Assembly: GCF_047302405.1 (NCBI RefSeq)
Contig: NZ_CP154853.1
Location: 744,001 to 808,000, forward strand
Origin: Alkalihalobacillus sp047302405
Lineage (GTDB): Bacteria; Bacillota; Bacilli; Bacillales; Bacillaceae_D
DNA length: 64,000 nt
Direction of reading: 5' to 3'
Made by a program: the position numbers and the translations under genes. The notes beneath the pieces were generated by a model, which was given only the letters and a program-made list of their open reading frames with translations, made no database searches and was not told where the DNA came from. Shown one piece after another: positions 45,401 through 52,706 of this stretch. Each line of letters starts with the position of its first letter. Position 1 is the stretch's first letter.

Positions 45401-45595
45401 TCTTTGCCAAAACCAGGATTTAAAAATGGAGCTAAAAAGCGTAAAGAAGCGTTAAAACAAAGAGTTACAGTGATTACGGAATTATCAACTCTTGAAGTGA
45501 TGTTAAAAGGAGCTGGGATGGGAGAGTATGCTTGTGTTTCTTTGCAAGAGTGGCTCGCTGCAGAAGAAGAAAATTTAGCTTTATCGAATCAGTAA
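42437..45595 (+). CDS. carB: Carbamoyl-phosphate synthase large subunit
   Basis: The 1052-residue enzyme has two homologous ATP-grasp halves. The first begins VLVIGSGPIVIGQAAEFDYA and contains IIVRPAYTLGGAGGGIADD; the second begins ILIIGSGPIRIGQGIEFDYS and contains VLIRPSYVIGGQGMMIF. A shortened C-terminal allosteric domain follows. The arginine-type enzymes are usually a little shorter than the pyrimidine type (about 1070), as here. Translation is coupled to carA. Confidence 0.96.
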   Translation: MPKQIEIKTVLVIGSGPIVIGQAAEFDYAGTQACLALREEGVKVILINNNPATVMTDESCADVVYFEPLTVENIEKIIIKEKPDGILATLGGQTGLNLALALHDQGVLEKHQIQLLGTPIDSIKKGEDRELFRELMSQLEEPVPDSEIVTTVEDAISFARSVGYPIIVRPAYTLGGAGGGIADDEQTLIQTIKGGLDLSPIHQCLIEKSIAGFKEIEYEVMRDSNDTCITVCNMENIDPVGVHTGDSIVVAPSQTLTDVEYQMLRSVSLKIIRALGIVGGCNIQFALDPNSKQYYLIEVNPRVSRSSALASKATGYPIARMAAKLSLGYHLHELLNPVTGHTYASFEPALDYIVVKFPRWPFDKFVHADRTLGTQMKATGEVMAIERNLEAGLQKAVRSLGIKTNGLSLTILNDWTTEKLWSVVKQADDRRFFAMLELIRRGVSVKELHERTAINHFYLAAYERLIEMEGQIRRTSFAKVDFEALSAFKKYGFADQWLAEVWRVEEVDVRQKRKEFSIYPSYKMVDTCAGEFTASTAYFYSSWSGENDVIPSENKKILIIGSGPIRIGQGIEFDYSSVHGAMSLRELGYEAIIMNNNPETVSTDYATADRLYFEPLTVEDVLSVVELEQVEGVIVQLGGQTAISLVEGLEKAGVQLFGTNQKTMDQLEDRGLFYDFMKAVEVPHIPGVTANDKTGAIKKAREIGYPVLIRPSYVIGGQGMMIFTEEQELLAYFEDQNHELTFPLLIDAYYPGVEFEIDALSDGDDIYIAGVFEHIEKAGVHSGDSIAVTPSFSLSDEVKETVIDYTEKIAKGIDFKGIFNIQFVLYNNQVYVIEINPRASRTVPILSKVYGKPLINYTVQLLLGKSLVQLGFKEKMVKPTSFYTVKAPIFSYQKLAGLDPILEAEMKSTGELISLSYDLNEAFHKAFAWTQDQIPALYRQKGTIYIEADPLYKDEVLFYTEKLESHGFVMTTNDFDTWIQQDDATAFISLPKPGFKNGAKKRKEALKQRVTVITELSTLEVMLKGAGMGEYACVSLQEWLAAEEENLALSNQ

Positions 45596-45623
45596 TAAGT
45601 AAGTTGGAAAAGGGGAGAATGAA

Positions 45624-46577
45624 ATGGAACAAACAATCGTTGAAAAGGTAAATTTAAAAGGTCGTGACTTTTTAACATTATTGGATTATCAGCCAGAAGA
45701 GATAAAGCAATTATTGGATTTGGCAGTGGAGTTGAAGAGTAAGCAGAAGCGTGGAGTCTCAACCAATCTGCTTGCTGGCAAGTCTTTAGGAATGATTTTT
45801 GAGAATGCTTCGACAAGAACACGTGTTTCCTTTGAGGTTGGAATGACCCAATTAGGTGGGCATGCCCTATTTTTAAGCCCAAGGGACTTACAAATTGGCC
45901 GTGGCGAACCGATTATGGATACAGCGAATGTTCTATCGCGTTATGTCGATGCGATTATGATTCGGACTAATTCTCACGAAAGTGTTGAGGAATTTGCCAA
46001 ACATTCGGATGTTCCTGTTATCAACGCTTTAACCGATTATTATCATCCTTGTCAAGCGATGGCTGATTTACTGACGATTTATGAGCATAAACAAACATTT
46101 GCCGGTTTAAAGCTTGTATACGTCGGTGACGGCAATAATGTGGCCCACTCATTATTAGCGGCCGGAGCAAAAGTAGGCATGGATGTAGTGGTGGCCACAC
46201 CTGAAAAATATGAAGTTGATCCCGTTATTTTTGAAAAAATTAAAGAAGCGGCTAAAGAAACAGGAGCAAAGGTGTCTCTTTCTCATGACCCAGTAGAAGC
46301 CATCCAAGATGCCGATGTCATTTATACAGATGTATGGGCAAGTATGGGGTTTGAACAAGAGCAATCAGAACGTGAAAAAGCATTTGCTCCTTTTCAAGTG
46401 AATGAACAATTAGTAAGTGGTGCAAAAGAGGACTATCTCTTTTTGCATTGCTTACCAGCTCATCGTGGCGAGGAAGTTTCAGAAGGCGTTATCGACGGTG
46501 AGCATTCCGTCATTTATGATCAAGCAGAAAATCGTTTACACGCTCAAAAAGCAATTTTAGCTTCATTAATTAAATAA
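45624..46577 (+). CDS. argF: Ornithine carbamoyltransferase
   Basis: This 317-residue enzyme makes citrulline from ornithine and carbamoyl phosphate. The carbamoyl-phosphate loop is ENASTRTRVSFE, with HPCQAMADLLTIYEH and the ornithine-binding HCLPAHRGEEV. It closes the operon. Its stop codon TAA is completed by the first base of the downstream inverted-repeat element; without that element the same TAA would be restored. No terminator directly follows argF, probably because of that insertion. Confidence 0.96.
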   Translation: MEQTIVEKVNLKGRDFLTLLDYQPEEIKQLLDLAVELKSKQKRGVSTNLLAGKSLGMIFENASTRTRVSFEVGMTQLGGHALFLSPRDLQIGRGEPIMDTANVLSRYVDAIMIRTNSHESVEEFAKHSDVPVINALTDYYHPCQAMADLLTIYEHKQTFAGLKLVYVGDGNNVAHSLLAAGAKVGMDVVVATPEKYEVDPVIFEKIKEAAKETGAKVSLSHDPVEAIQDADVIYTDVWASMGFEQEQSEREKAFAPFQVNEQLVSGAKEDYLFLHCLPAHRGEEVSEGVIDGEHSVIYDQAENRLHAQKAILASLIK

Positions 46578-46742
46578 CTCAACTTTCGCAACGTATGATT
46601 GACCCTTAACCGTTGATAGAGATTGACTTTAGGGCAATACAATACTCAAATTGATTTTACATGAACGGTTCAATCGTTGACAGTCTGAACACATCTCTTC
46701 GTAGACTGTTGAAGGAAACTGTTCACTAAAATGAAGCGCTTC

Positions 46743-46929
46743 GGCAGTCGCTCCCAAACAGACACCAGACATGGGAGTGATTTATGCTCTACTTGTTTCA
46801 TGCCCTCCGGCGGTCGCTCCCAAACAGACACTCCGCGTCCTGCCGGAACCTCATGAGCCTCCTCAGCGTTTCACGCTTGCGGGGTCTCATTGGACGGTTT
46901 ATTCCGGCGGGAGTCTCCGTGTCTGTTTG
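46743..46929 (-). repeat. GC-rich hairpin repeat, copy B2, with a partial duplicate
   Basis: The outer stem CAAACAGACAC (46821-46831) pairs perfectly with GTGTCTGTTTG (46919-46929). The core has TCCGCGTCCTGCCGG, GAGCCTCCTC, GGGGTCTC and CCGGCGGGAGTCTCC. A truncated second left end, CGGCAGTCGCTCCCAAACAG at 46743, lies about 70 bp upstream with the same stem sequence. Confidence 0.85.
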
Positions 46930-47272
46930 TCCGCTAGATCATGGAATCGAATCTAGGTTCAGTTTTCTCATCGAATAAAAAAACAGTCATGACTTCAACG
47001 TACAGTAGCTTGAGAATGATTTTTCTCCTTTCATGACTAAATCCGTTACAGTTGTAAAAAAATCAGTGTTGATGCTCTATACGTTAGCTAGATGATCGAG
47101 CTGGTTTCGATTTAAATCATGTCTTTTCATGACGGCAGACTTAGGAAAAAAATAGGGGGCAACTCCCTATTTAGTTCCATAACCAACAAAGGGAAGAAGA
47201 AGGTCCTTCTGCGTTAGAAATAGCTGATTGAGAATGGCCCTATCATCAAGCATCTCCCCTACACTTAGCGGA

Positions 47273-47378
47273 CAAAACCATACGGAGACTCCAGCAGGAA
47301 TAAACCGTGGAGCGAGACCCCACAGGTGTACCGAGGAGGCTCGCCAGGTTCTCGGCAAGGACGCGGAGTATGGTTTTG
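47273..47378 (+). repeat. GC-rich hairpin repeat, copy B3
   Basis: The outer stem CAAAACCATAC (47273-47283) pairs perfectly with GTATGGTTTTG (47368-47378). The core (GGAGACTCCAGCAGGAA, GAGACCCC, GAGGAGGCTCGCC, AGGACGCGGA) is that of B2 in inverted orientation. The outside flank GGGAGCGACCGCCGGAGG is the exact counterpart of the B2 flank, although the stem itself is different. Confidence 0.85.
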
Positions 47379-47659
47379 GGAGCGACCGCCGGAGGGCAGC
47401 CTATTATTTTTTTCTTAATGCACAGTTTATCCGTTTGGTGTGATAGTGCGTTCTCGCTTTTCAAACGTGTCAAGGGCATTTGTTTAAGAGCTTCCCTTTC
47501 GCTCTGCCAACTAGTTGAACGGATTTTTTCGATGCGAAAGTTGAGTAAATAATATAAGTTTTTCTGAACAGAGAATTTTTGGAATTTAGAGAGAGTCGGG
47601 AAATTGGATTCATGATTTTTTTCCTTTAGGAAATGATATCGATAAAGGAGGGAGATATT

Positions 47660-47839
47660 ATGGGTCAAAACCGACAGTTTGTGCCTGGTCAAAAGGCTCC
47701 CAATAATGGGATTTATGTTGAAATAGGTGAAACAGGCGATCCAGTAACAAAACCAAAGTCAGTTAAGCTGCACGCTGGTGACGAGTTCCCAGAAACGACA
47801 AATGATAATCGTAAATGGACACCAAAAAGAAAACCATAA
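47660..47839 (+). CDS. yjzC: YjzC family protein, 59 aa
   Basis: The product (MGQNRQFVPGQKAPNNGIYV then EIGETGDPVTKPKSVKLHAG and DNRKWTPKRK) matches B. subtilis YjzC closely as I recall it. YjzC also lies just after argF there. AAAGGAGGG precedes the ATG at 47660; nine more in-frame codons upstream have no site. The function is unknown. Confidence 0.88.
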   Translation: MGQNRQFVPGQKAPNNGIYVEIGETGDPVTKPKSVKLHAGDEFPETTNDNRKWTPKRKP

Positions 47840-47845
47840 TGTGAT

Positions 47846-47903
47846 TAAAAAAGGCTCGCTCTATGTCTGTGAAATTAAAGACAAAGTGCGAGGCTTTTTT
47901 TTG
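47846..47903 (+). terminator. Rho-independent terminator after yjzC
   Basis: AAAAAAGGCTCGC and GCGAGGCTTTTTTTT pair with one mismatch around a long loop. Confidence 0.75.
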
Positions 47904-48274
47904 AGGTGAAAAAGTTTGAAGTGATGGGATGTGAGAGTGAAAAGTGTGTGTAGAGGTAGGCAGTTGATTTAGACTTTGCGTGTGAAAGTCATAAGGATAA
48001 AGAGGGCAAAAGGGCACCAAAGTTTATACATTAATCACAATCAATCGAATCCAGAACGAATGCTTAAGCTTTGGTTTCAACTAGTTAAAAATTTCATTAA
48101 CCTCTCTACATTTTTTATGGCTTTCCGTCATATACATAAAGCACGTCTAGAAAATATTTCAATTATGTCATCTTGTCTATTTTGTACGTTGCTGTCTCCT
48201 ATTTCCTCTTTTATGCATACGGTAATATAAGGATGAAACATAATTGGAGTAGAAAATGATAAAGAGGCGAGGAC
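47904..48274. other. Intergenic region without recognised content
   Basis: I see no gene, repeat or clear promoter here beyond AT-rich sequence. An ATG-proximal AGAGGCGAGGAC serves as ribosome binding site for the next gene. Confidence 0.4.
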
Positions 48275-49021
48275 ATGACTATCTATACGCACTATTTTTA
48301 TATAGAAGAACAAGCGAATGTTGTTTATATGCCTTATCGTCCTAATGGCTTCGCAGTCATCCTGTTATCGGATAATGAGCGTACGGTTGGAGCGGATACA
48401 AGTATATGGCAGCAACATCCGGAAAGATATTCGTTTTTAAAGGCTTTAGTTGAAGAAGGGTATACGGTGATTACTTCTCAATTGTTTGGAAAACATTGGG
48501 GGAGTGATAGGGCTTGTCAATATATTGAGCAATTACATCACTTTTTAATAAAAAAGCAAATTTTAAATAAAAAATTCCATCTGTTTGCGGAAGGTATTGG
48601 GGCGTTAGTTGCTTTGCGATTAATAGAAAAAAGAAAAGATTTAATCCGATCTGTCTTTCTTTTAAATCCATGTATTTATGTTGAGACGGTCTATAACGAA
48701 GAGAAAAAAAATAAATTGTTTTTTAAACGCTTTTTGCAAGAATTTTCACTGGCTCATCAAATACCGGAGGATAAAATAACAGAACACTTTTGCAGTCAGT
48801 TAATTAATTTGGAAAATTGGCAAGGAAGTTTGCCCATTCATATTTATCATTTAATGGCTGATAAAAAATATCCGGTTGCCCAGCACAGTAGAAGGTTTGA
48901 GCAATTTTGTGTCGCGAATGAGCTTCCGATATCATTAAGTATATATGGTTTAGGGAAAAGTTTTTCATCCTTTTTACAACCCGTTCGTTCGTTTTACAAA
49001 AAACATGAAAAAAAGTTATAA
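48275..49021 (+). CDS. Alpha/beta-hydrolase-like protein without the catalytic serine
   Basis: The 248-residue product has the alpha/beta-hydrolase order of elements: a strand FAVILLSD, a central elbow FHLFAEGIGALVALRLIEKR, a strand SVFLLNPCI and a late PIHIYHLMADKKYPVAQHSR with an Asp-like acid position. At the nucleophile elbow the usual GxSxG reads AEGIG, so the serine is glycine. It is probably not a hydrolase, or it uses another residue. By position it corresponds to the gene upstream of med in B. subtilis, but I cannot confirm orthology. Confidence 0.65.
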   Translation: MTIYTHYFYIEEQANVVYMPYRPNGFAVILLSDNERTVGADTSIWQQHPERYSFLKALVEEGYTVITSQLFGKHWGSDRACQYIEQLHHFLIKKQILNKKFHLFAEGIGALVALRLIEKRKDLIRSVFLLNPCIYVETVYNEEKKNKLFFKRFLQEFSLAHQIPEDKITEHFCSQLINLENWQGSLPIHIYHLMADKKYPVAQHSRRFEQFCVANELPISLSIYGLGKSFSSFLQPVRSFYKKHEKKL

Positions 49022-49062
49022 AACCCTCTCTGTAAGTGACGGCGGAGAGGGTTTCGATTTCT
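49021..49062 (+). terminator. Rho-independent terminator
   Basis: AAACCCTCTC pairs perfectly with GAGAGGGTTT, followed by a mixed T-rich tract. Confidence 0.8.
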
Positions 49063-49137
49063 TGCCGACAGGGCGTGGTAATTGGGGTCGCGAATTAGCA
49101 TTGATCCCCTTAGTATTCTCACTTCTTGGCAAACAGG

Positions 49138-49870
49138 CTTCGCTTTATAATCAATCTAGCTACGTCCGTTAGAAGCTCGAGAAAAATCGCCCATCTGAAT
49201 GAAGACAAAAAGCGTCTTCATCAGCTGTTCTTATTTTTTCTCGCTTCTGGGCAAACGGACTTCGCTTTAGAATCAATCTAGCTACGTCCGTTAGAAGCTC
49301 GAGAAAAATCGCCCATCTGAATGAAGACAAAAAGCGTCTTCATCAGCTGTTCTTATTTTTTCTCGCTTCTGGGCAAACGGACTTCGCTTTATAATCAATC
49401 TAGCTACGTCCGTTAGAAGCTCGAGAAAAATCGCCCATCTGAATGAAGACAAAAAGCGTCTTCATCAGCTGTTCTTATTTTTTCTCGCTTCTGGGCAAAC
49501 GGACTTCGCTTTATAATCAATCTAGCTACGTCCGTTAGAAGCTCGAGAAAAATCGCCCATCTGAATGAAGACAAAAAGCGTCTTCATCAGCTGTTCTTAT
49601 TTTTTCTCGCTTCTGGGCAAACAGGCTTCGCTTTAGAATCAATCTAGCTACGTCCGTTAGAAGCTCGAGAAAAATCGCCCATCTGAATGAAGACAAAAAG
49701 CGTCTTCATCAGCTGTTCTTATTTTTTCTCGCTTCTGGGCAAACGGACTTCGCTTTATAATCAATCTAGCGAAGCCTGTTAGAAGCTCGAGAAAAATCGG
49801 TTCGTCTTATGAAGACAAAAAGCGTCTTCAGAAGCCGTCCCTAATTTTTTCTCACTTCTGAGCAAACAGG
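49138..49870 (+). repeat. Six-unit tandem array of a 122-bp hairpin repeat
   Basis: Units begin CTTCGCTTT at 49138, 49260, 49382, 49504, 49626 and 49748, exactly 122 bp apart. Units 1-5 are almost identical and unit 6 is diverged. Each unit is a long imperfect palindrome: GTCCGTTAGAAGC with GCTTCTGGGCAAACGGAC, GAGAAAAAT with TTTTTTCTC, and the central TGAAGAC/GTCTTCA. The region just before 49138 holds the end of a further partial unit. No gene lies within it. Confidence 0.93.
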
Positions 49871-49896
49871 CTTCGTTTTATAAATAGGAGGGCATT

Positions 49897-50808
49897 ATGA
49901 AAAAAATTGTTGTGACAGGTGCACTCGGATTCATTGGTTTTCATTTATGCAAAAAACTGATTGAATCGGGCTATGAGGTAGTAGCGATAGATGAAATGGT
50001 AAAAGAACGTCAAAATGAATTAGAGGAAATGAGAATGAGACTTGGACGAAATGCTCTATTTCACTTAATCGAAAAGAAAGTTGAAGAGTTAGATTTAGAA
50101 TCCGAGTTAAAAGATATTGATGCCATTTATCATTTAGCGGCATTAACAAAATATGATAGCAAGTGGCCGAGACTTCAGGAAGTTATTGCCCATAATGTTG
50201 CTTTAACGAAAAAAATTCTACTGAATGCACCACCACAATCCCGCTTTATTTTTCCATCCACTGTACAGGTTTATGGAGAAAGACCTGGGCTCATAACGGA
50301 AAAAACGCCGACAAATCCAACTTCTGCTTATGGTATCACAAAGCTTGCAAGTGAAACATTGATTAGAAAACTCGCACCAGAACAAAAAGTTGAATATGTC
50401 ATTTTTCGATTGCCTAGTGTTTATGGTCCTTTTCAACGCAGTGATATGACCTATCAGCAAATTCTTGAAGGGGTGGATTATCCTAAAATGGATCGTTCTC
50501 AAATTGATATTCTTTATATCGATGATGTGATTGAAGCTTTTATGTTGGCTTTAGATACAGAACATGTCAATGAAGTGTATCAGCTTGCAACTGGAAAATT
50601 AGAAGAATGGTTTGAAGGGATAAAAGTTTTAAAAATGGATGAGGAGCGCATTAATAAAAGTAAGATTAAGACTACATTATCAACTGAAAAATCAAAGCAG
50701 CTCTTAGGTTTTGAAGCTAAAACGCCTGTTTCAAAAGGATTGAAACAACAAAAAGAGCATTATGAAATGCTGAAGAACCAAACTGAGGTTTCGGGTGAAA
50801 ATGAATAA
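49897..50808 (+). CDS. NAD-dependent epimerase/dehydratase family protein (extended SDR)
   Basis: This 303-residue protein has the Rossmann motif TGALGFIG (residues 7-14), the catalytic Ser/Thr near 121-122 (FPSTVQVYG), and the Y145-x3-K149 pair (AYGITK), followed by FRLPSVYGPFQ. Such enzymes act on nucleotide sugars. No glycan gene neighbours it, so the substrate is open. AGGAGGG precedes the ATG. Confidence 0.9.
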   Translation: MKKIVVTGALGFIGFHLCKKLIESGYEVVAIDEMVKERQNELEEMRMRLGRNALFHLIEKKVEELDLESELKDIDAIYHLAALTKYDSKWPRLQEVIAHNVALTKKILLNAPPQSRFIFPSTVQVYGERPGLITEKTPTNPTSAYGITKLASETLIRKLAPEQKVEYVIFRLPSVYGPFQRSDMTYQQILEGVDYPKMDRSQIDILYIDDVIEAFMLALDTEHVNEVYQLATGKLEEWFEGIKVLKMDEERINKSKIKTTLSTEKSKQLLGFEAKTPVSKGLKQQKEHYEMLKNQTEVSGENE

Positions 50809-50970
50809 ATGACAAAATGACTACGGCCCTTGCCGAAGTCATTTATCATGTTTGGCTCATTTTAAGATTTGAATCATAAGCATTTATTTCAAGGGGTAAT
50901 TTGGATAGAATACAAAGAAAATTATTTAAGTTTAGCATCAATCATTGATTGAAACGTAACATAATCAACC

Positions 50971-51002
50971 AAAAAGCGTACCATTTCTGGTTATGCTTTT
51001 TT
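50971..51002 (+). terminator. Probable terminator
   Basis: AAAAAGCGTACC and GGTTATGCTTTTTT pair with a wobble and a bulge. A weaker hairpin, ATGACTACGGC/GCCGAAGTCAT, closely follows the SDR stop. The remainder of this intergenic stretch to 51234 shows nothing else I can name. Confidence 0.6.
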
Positions 51003-51234
51003 ATATTGAAAGCTTTGTAAATTTATAGGTCAATACAATCATACTTTTGGTAGAATATGATTAATGGAATGAATCCTTCTATAACTAAAGATTGATTTCT
51101 ATCTGGATCATTTACTGATTCTATTATTTCATTTATAATTTAACCTTAAGTAATTAGTATGAGGTCTATCGTTTATGTAAATAACGGTTAGTAATAGAGA
51201 AGTAGAAATTTGTCATAAGGTAGGTTAGGAAGTA

Positions 51235-52083
51235 ATGCTAAAAAAAACCGTTCAAATATTTATGCTTTTCCTTTTAATGACGGTGGTTATCGGCTGTTCA
51301 TTTTTAAACAATGAACAAGCTGATGATAGGTTACAAGAAGAGGCGAAACAAGAAGAGCAAGAACGAGAAAAAGATGTAAACTATGAAGGCACTTCTGAGG
51401 AGATTTCAGCCAGTTCAAATGAAGATGAATCAGAAGAAGTGGATGGGTACCTGATTTCAGCTGATAAAATCAACGAAGTGATCACTGTTGATGGACAAGC
51501 CGTTATTCAAAATCCTGATAATATATTTGCTAATATTAATCGAGAATTTTTACTACCTAGTGATTATAAACCGGATGATTTGGTCGCTCCAAATGTTCGT
51601 TTTTCTTTTGAGGAAAATTTGGAGAAACGTTATTTAAGAGAAGAAGCAGCGTTTGCACTTGAAGAATTATTTATGGCAGCAGAAGAAGCAGATATTGAAC
51701 TATTTGCGATTTCAGGCTATCGTTCATATGAAAGACAGGAAGTTCTTTATGAAAATGCATTAGCAAATCACGGTGCCGACCAAGAAGTGGTGGCAATGCC
51801 TGGGCAAAGTGAGCATCAAACTGGGCTTGCTATGGATGTTTCAAGTCGAAGCAATGGGTTTGCATTATCAGCGGCTTTTGAAGAAACGGATGAAGGACAA
51901 TGGTTAGCGGCTCATGCCCATGAATATGGATTTATTATCCGCTATCCAAAAGGCAAAGAGGAAATAACGGGTTATGATTTTGAACCATGGCATCTTCGTT
52001 ATATCGGAACAGAAATTGCCGAAATTTTATTTGAAAATGACTGGACGTTGGAAGAATATTTAGGTGAAGTTACTCCAATCTAA
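51235..52083 (+). CDS. VanY-type D-alanyl-D-alanine carboxypeptidase lipoprotein
   Basis: This 282-residue protein has lipobox VVIGCS (C21), a very acidic Glu/Asp/Ser linker to about residue 75, and a peptidase M15B domain. That domain has AISGYRSYERQ, the zinc ligands in QSEHQTGLAMDVS (His and Asp) and EPWHLRYIG (His). It would trim the terminal D-Ala from peptidoglycan stem peptides at the outer membrane face. It is monocistronic with its own terminator. Confidence 0.93.
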   Translation: MLKKTVQIFMLFLLMTVVIGCSFLNNEQADDRLQEEAKQEEQEREKDVNYEGTSEEISASSNEDESEEVDGYLISADKINEVITVDGQAVIQNPDNIFANINREFLLPSDYKPDDLVAPNVRFSFEENLEKRYLREEAAFALEELFMAAEEADIELFAISGYRSYERQEVLYENALANHGADQEVVAMPGQSEHQTGLAMDVSSRSNGFALSAAFEETDEGQWLAAHAHEYGFIIRYPKGKEEITGYDFEPWHLRYIGTEIAEILFENDWTLEEYLGEVTPI

Positions 52084-52091
52084 TGACGAAG

Positions 52092-52117
52092 CCCTCTTGT
52101 GAAAATAAGAGGGTTTT
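52092..52117 (+). terminator. Rho-independent terminator after vanY-type gene
   Basis: CCCTCTT pairs with AAGAGGG, followed by TTTTATT. Confidence 0.8.
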
Positions 52118-52165
52118 ATTATGCTTAAAAAACAAAAAATAATGAAGGGAAATGGGGAAACGAAG

Positions 52166-52585
52166 ATGAAGAGAGTTGATGTCGTGTATTCCATTATATT
52201 AAATGAAAAAAATGAGGTATTAGTTGTCCATAATAAGAAACATCAGAATTGGTCGTTGCCAGGTGGAGCGGTTGAAGAAGGAGAGTCACTTGAGGAAGCA
52301 GCTAAAAGAGAAGTTTGGGAAGAAACTGGGTTACAAGTCGAGGTTGGACAGATTGTATCAGTGAATGAGGCTTATATGATGAATTTTGAAGAGCATGCGA
52401 TCTTTTTTACCTTTCTAGCTACGGAGGTTCATGGAGAAATTGATATCATTGATAAAGAGTGGATTCTTGATGTAAAGTGGGTTGACTTCAAAACGGCCAA
52501 TGACTGGATGCCTTATTATGAAGGGAATTTAGAAGATAAATTACAAAGCACCGCGAGTTATGTGTTTCAAGGGCAGAGGTGGTAA
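52166..52585 (+). CDS. Nudix hydrolase
   Basis: This 139-residue protein contains the Nudix box GGAVEEGESLEEAAKREV...EETG in full (Gx5Ex7REUxEExGU). The ATG at 52166 is chosen over one at 52121 because the latter lies in the tail of the preceding terminator. It hydrolyses a nucleoside diphosphate linked to another group, probably a damaged nucleotide or cofactor. It converges with prfC. Confidence 0.92.
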   Translation: MKRVDVVYSIILNEKNEVLVVHNKKHQNWSLPGGAVEEGESLEEAAKREVWEETGLQVEVGQIVSVNEAYMMNFEEHAIFFTFLATEVHGEIDIIDKEWILDVKWVDFKTANDWMPYYEGNLEDKLQSTASYVFQGQRW

Positions 52586-52650
52586 ATGATTTATCAATAG
52601 GGAATTGAGACGATAAGATTGTGTGAAGAGCGCCGAAAAACTTGCCAAAT

Positions 52651-52692
52651 AAAAGCCCCTTGGAAAAAAATTGTGCTCAGCTCCAAGGGGGT
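52651..52692 (-). terminator. Terminator of prfC
   Basis: CCCCTTGGA and TCCAAGGGG form a perfect stem; on the minus strand CTTTTATTT follows. Confidence 0.8.
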
Positions 52693-52706
52693 CTATTAAT
52701 ATTCGC

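Larger units (their letters stand above)
46577..47546. mobile_element. Transposase-less element with inverted repeats and a 5-bp target duplication
   Basis: ACTCAACTTTCGC at 46577-46589 is repeated as its exact reverse complement at 47534-47546; the match extends to 16 of 17 bp. AAATA directly abuts both outer ends (46572-46576 and 47547-47551), as expected for a 5-bp target-site duplication. The 970-bp interior contains two GC-rich hairpin repeats and no credible transposase or other gene. It looks like a MITE or the remnant of an insertion sequence. Confidence 0.65.

Noticed and set aside
47167..47692. Several frames on both strands between argF and yjzC
   Set aside because: They read through GC-rich hairpin copies and change frame between copies; no start signals.
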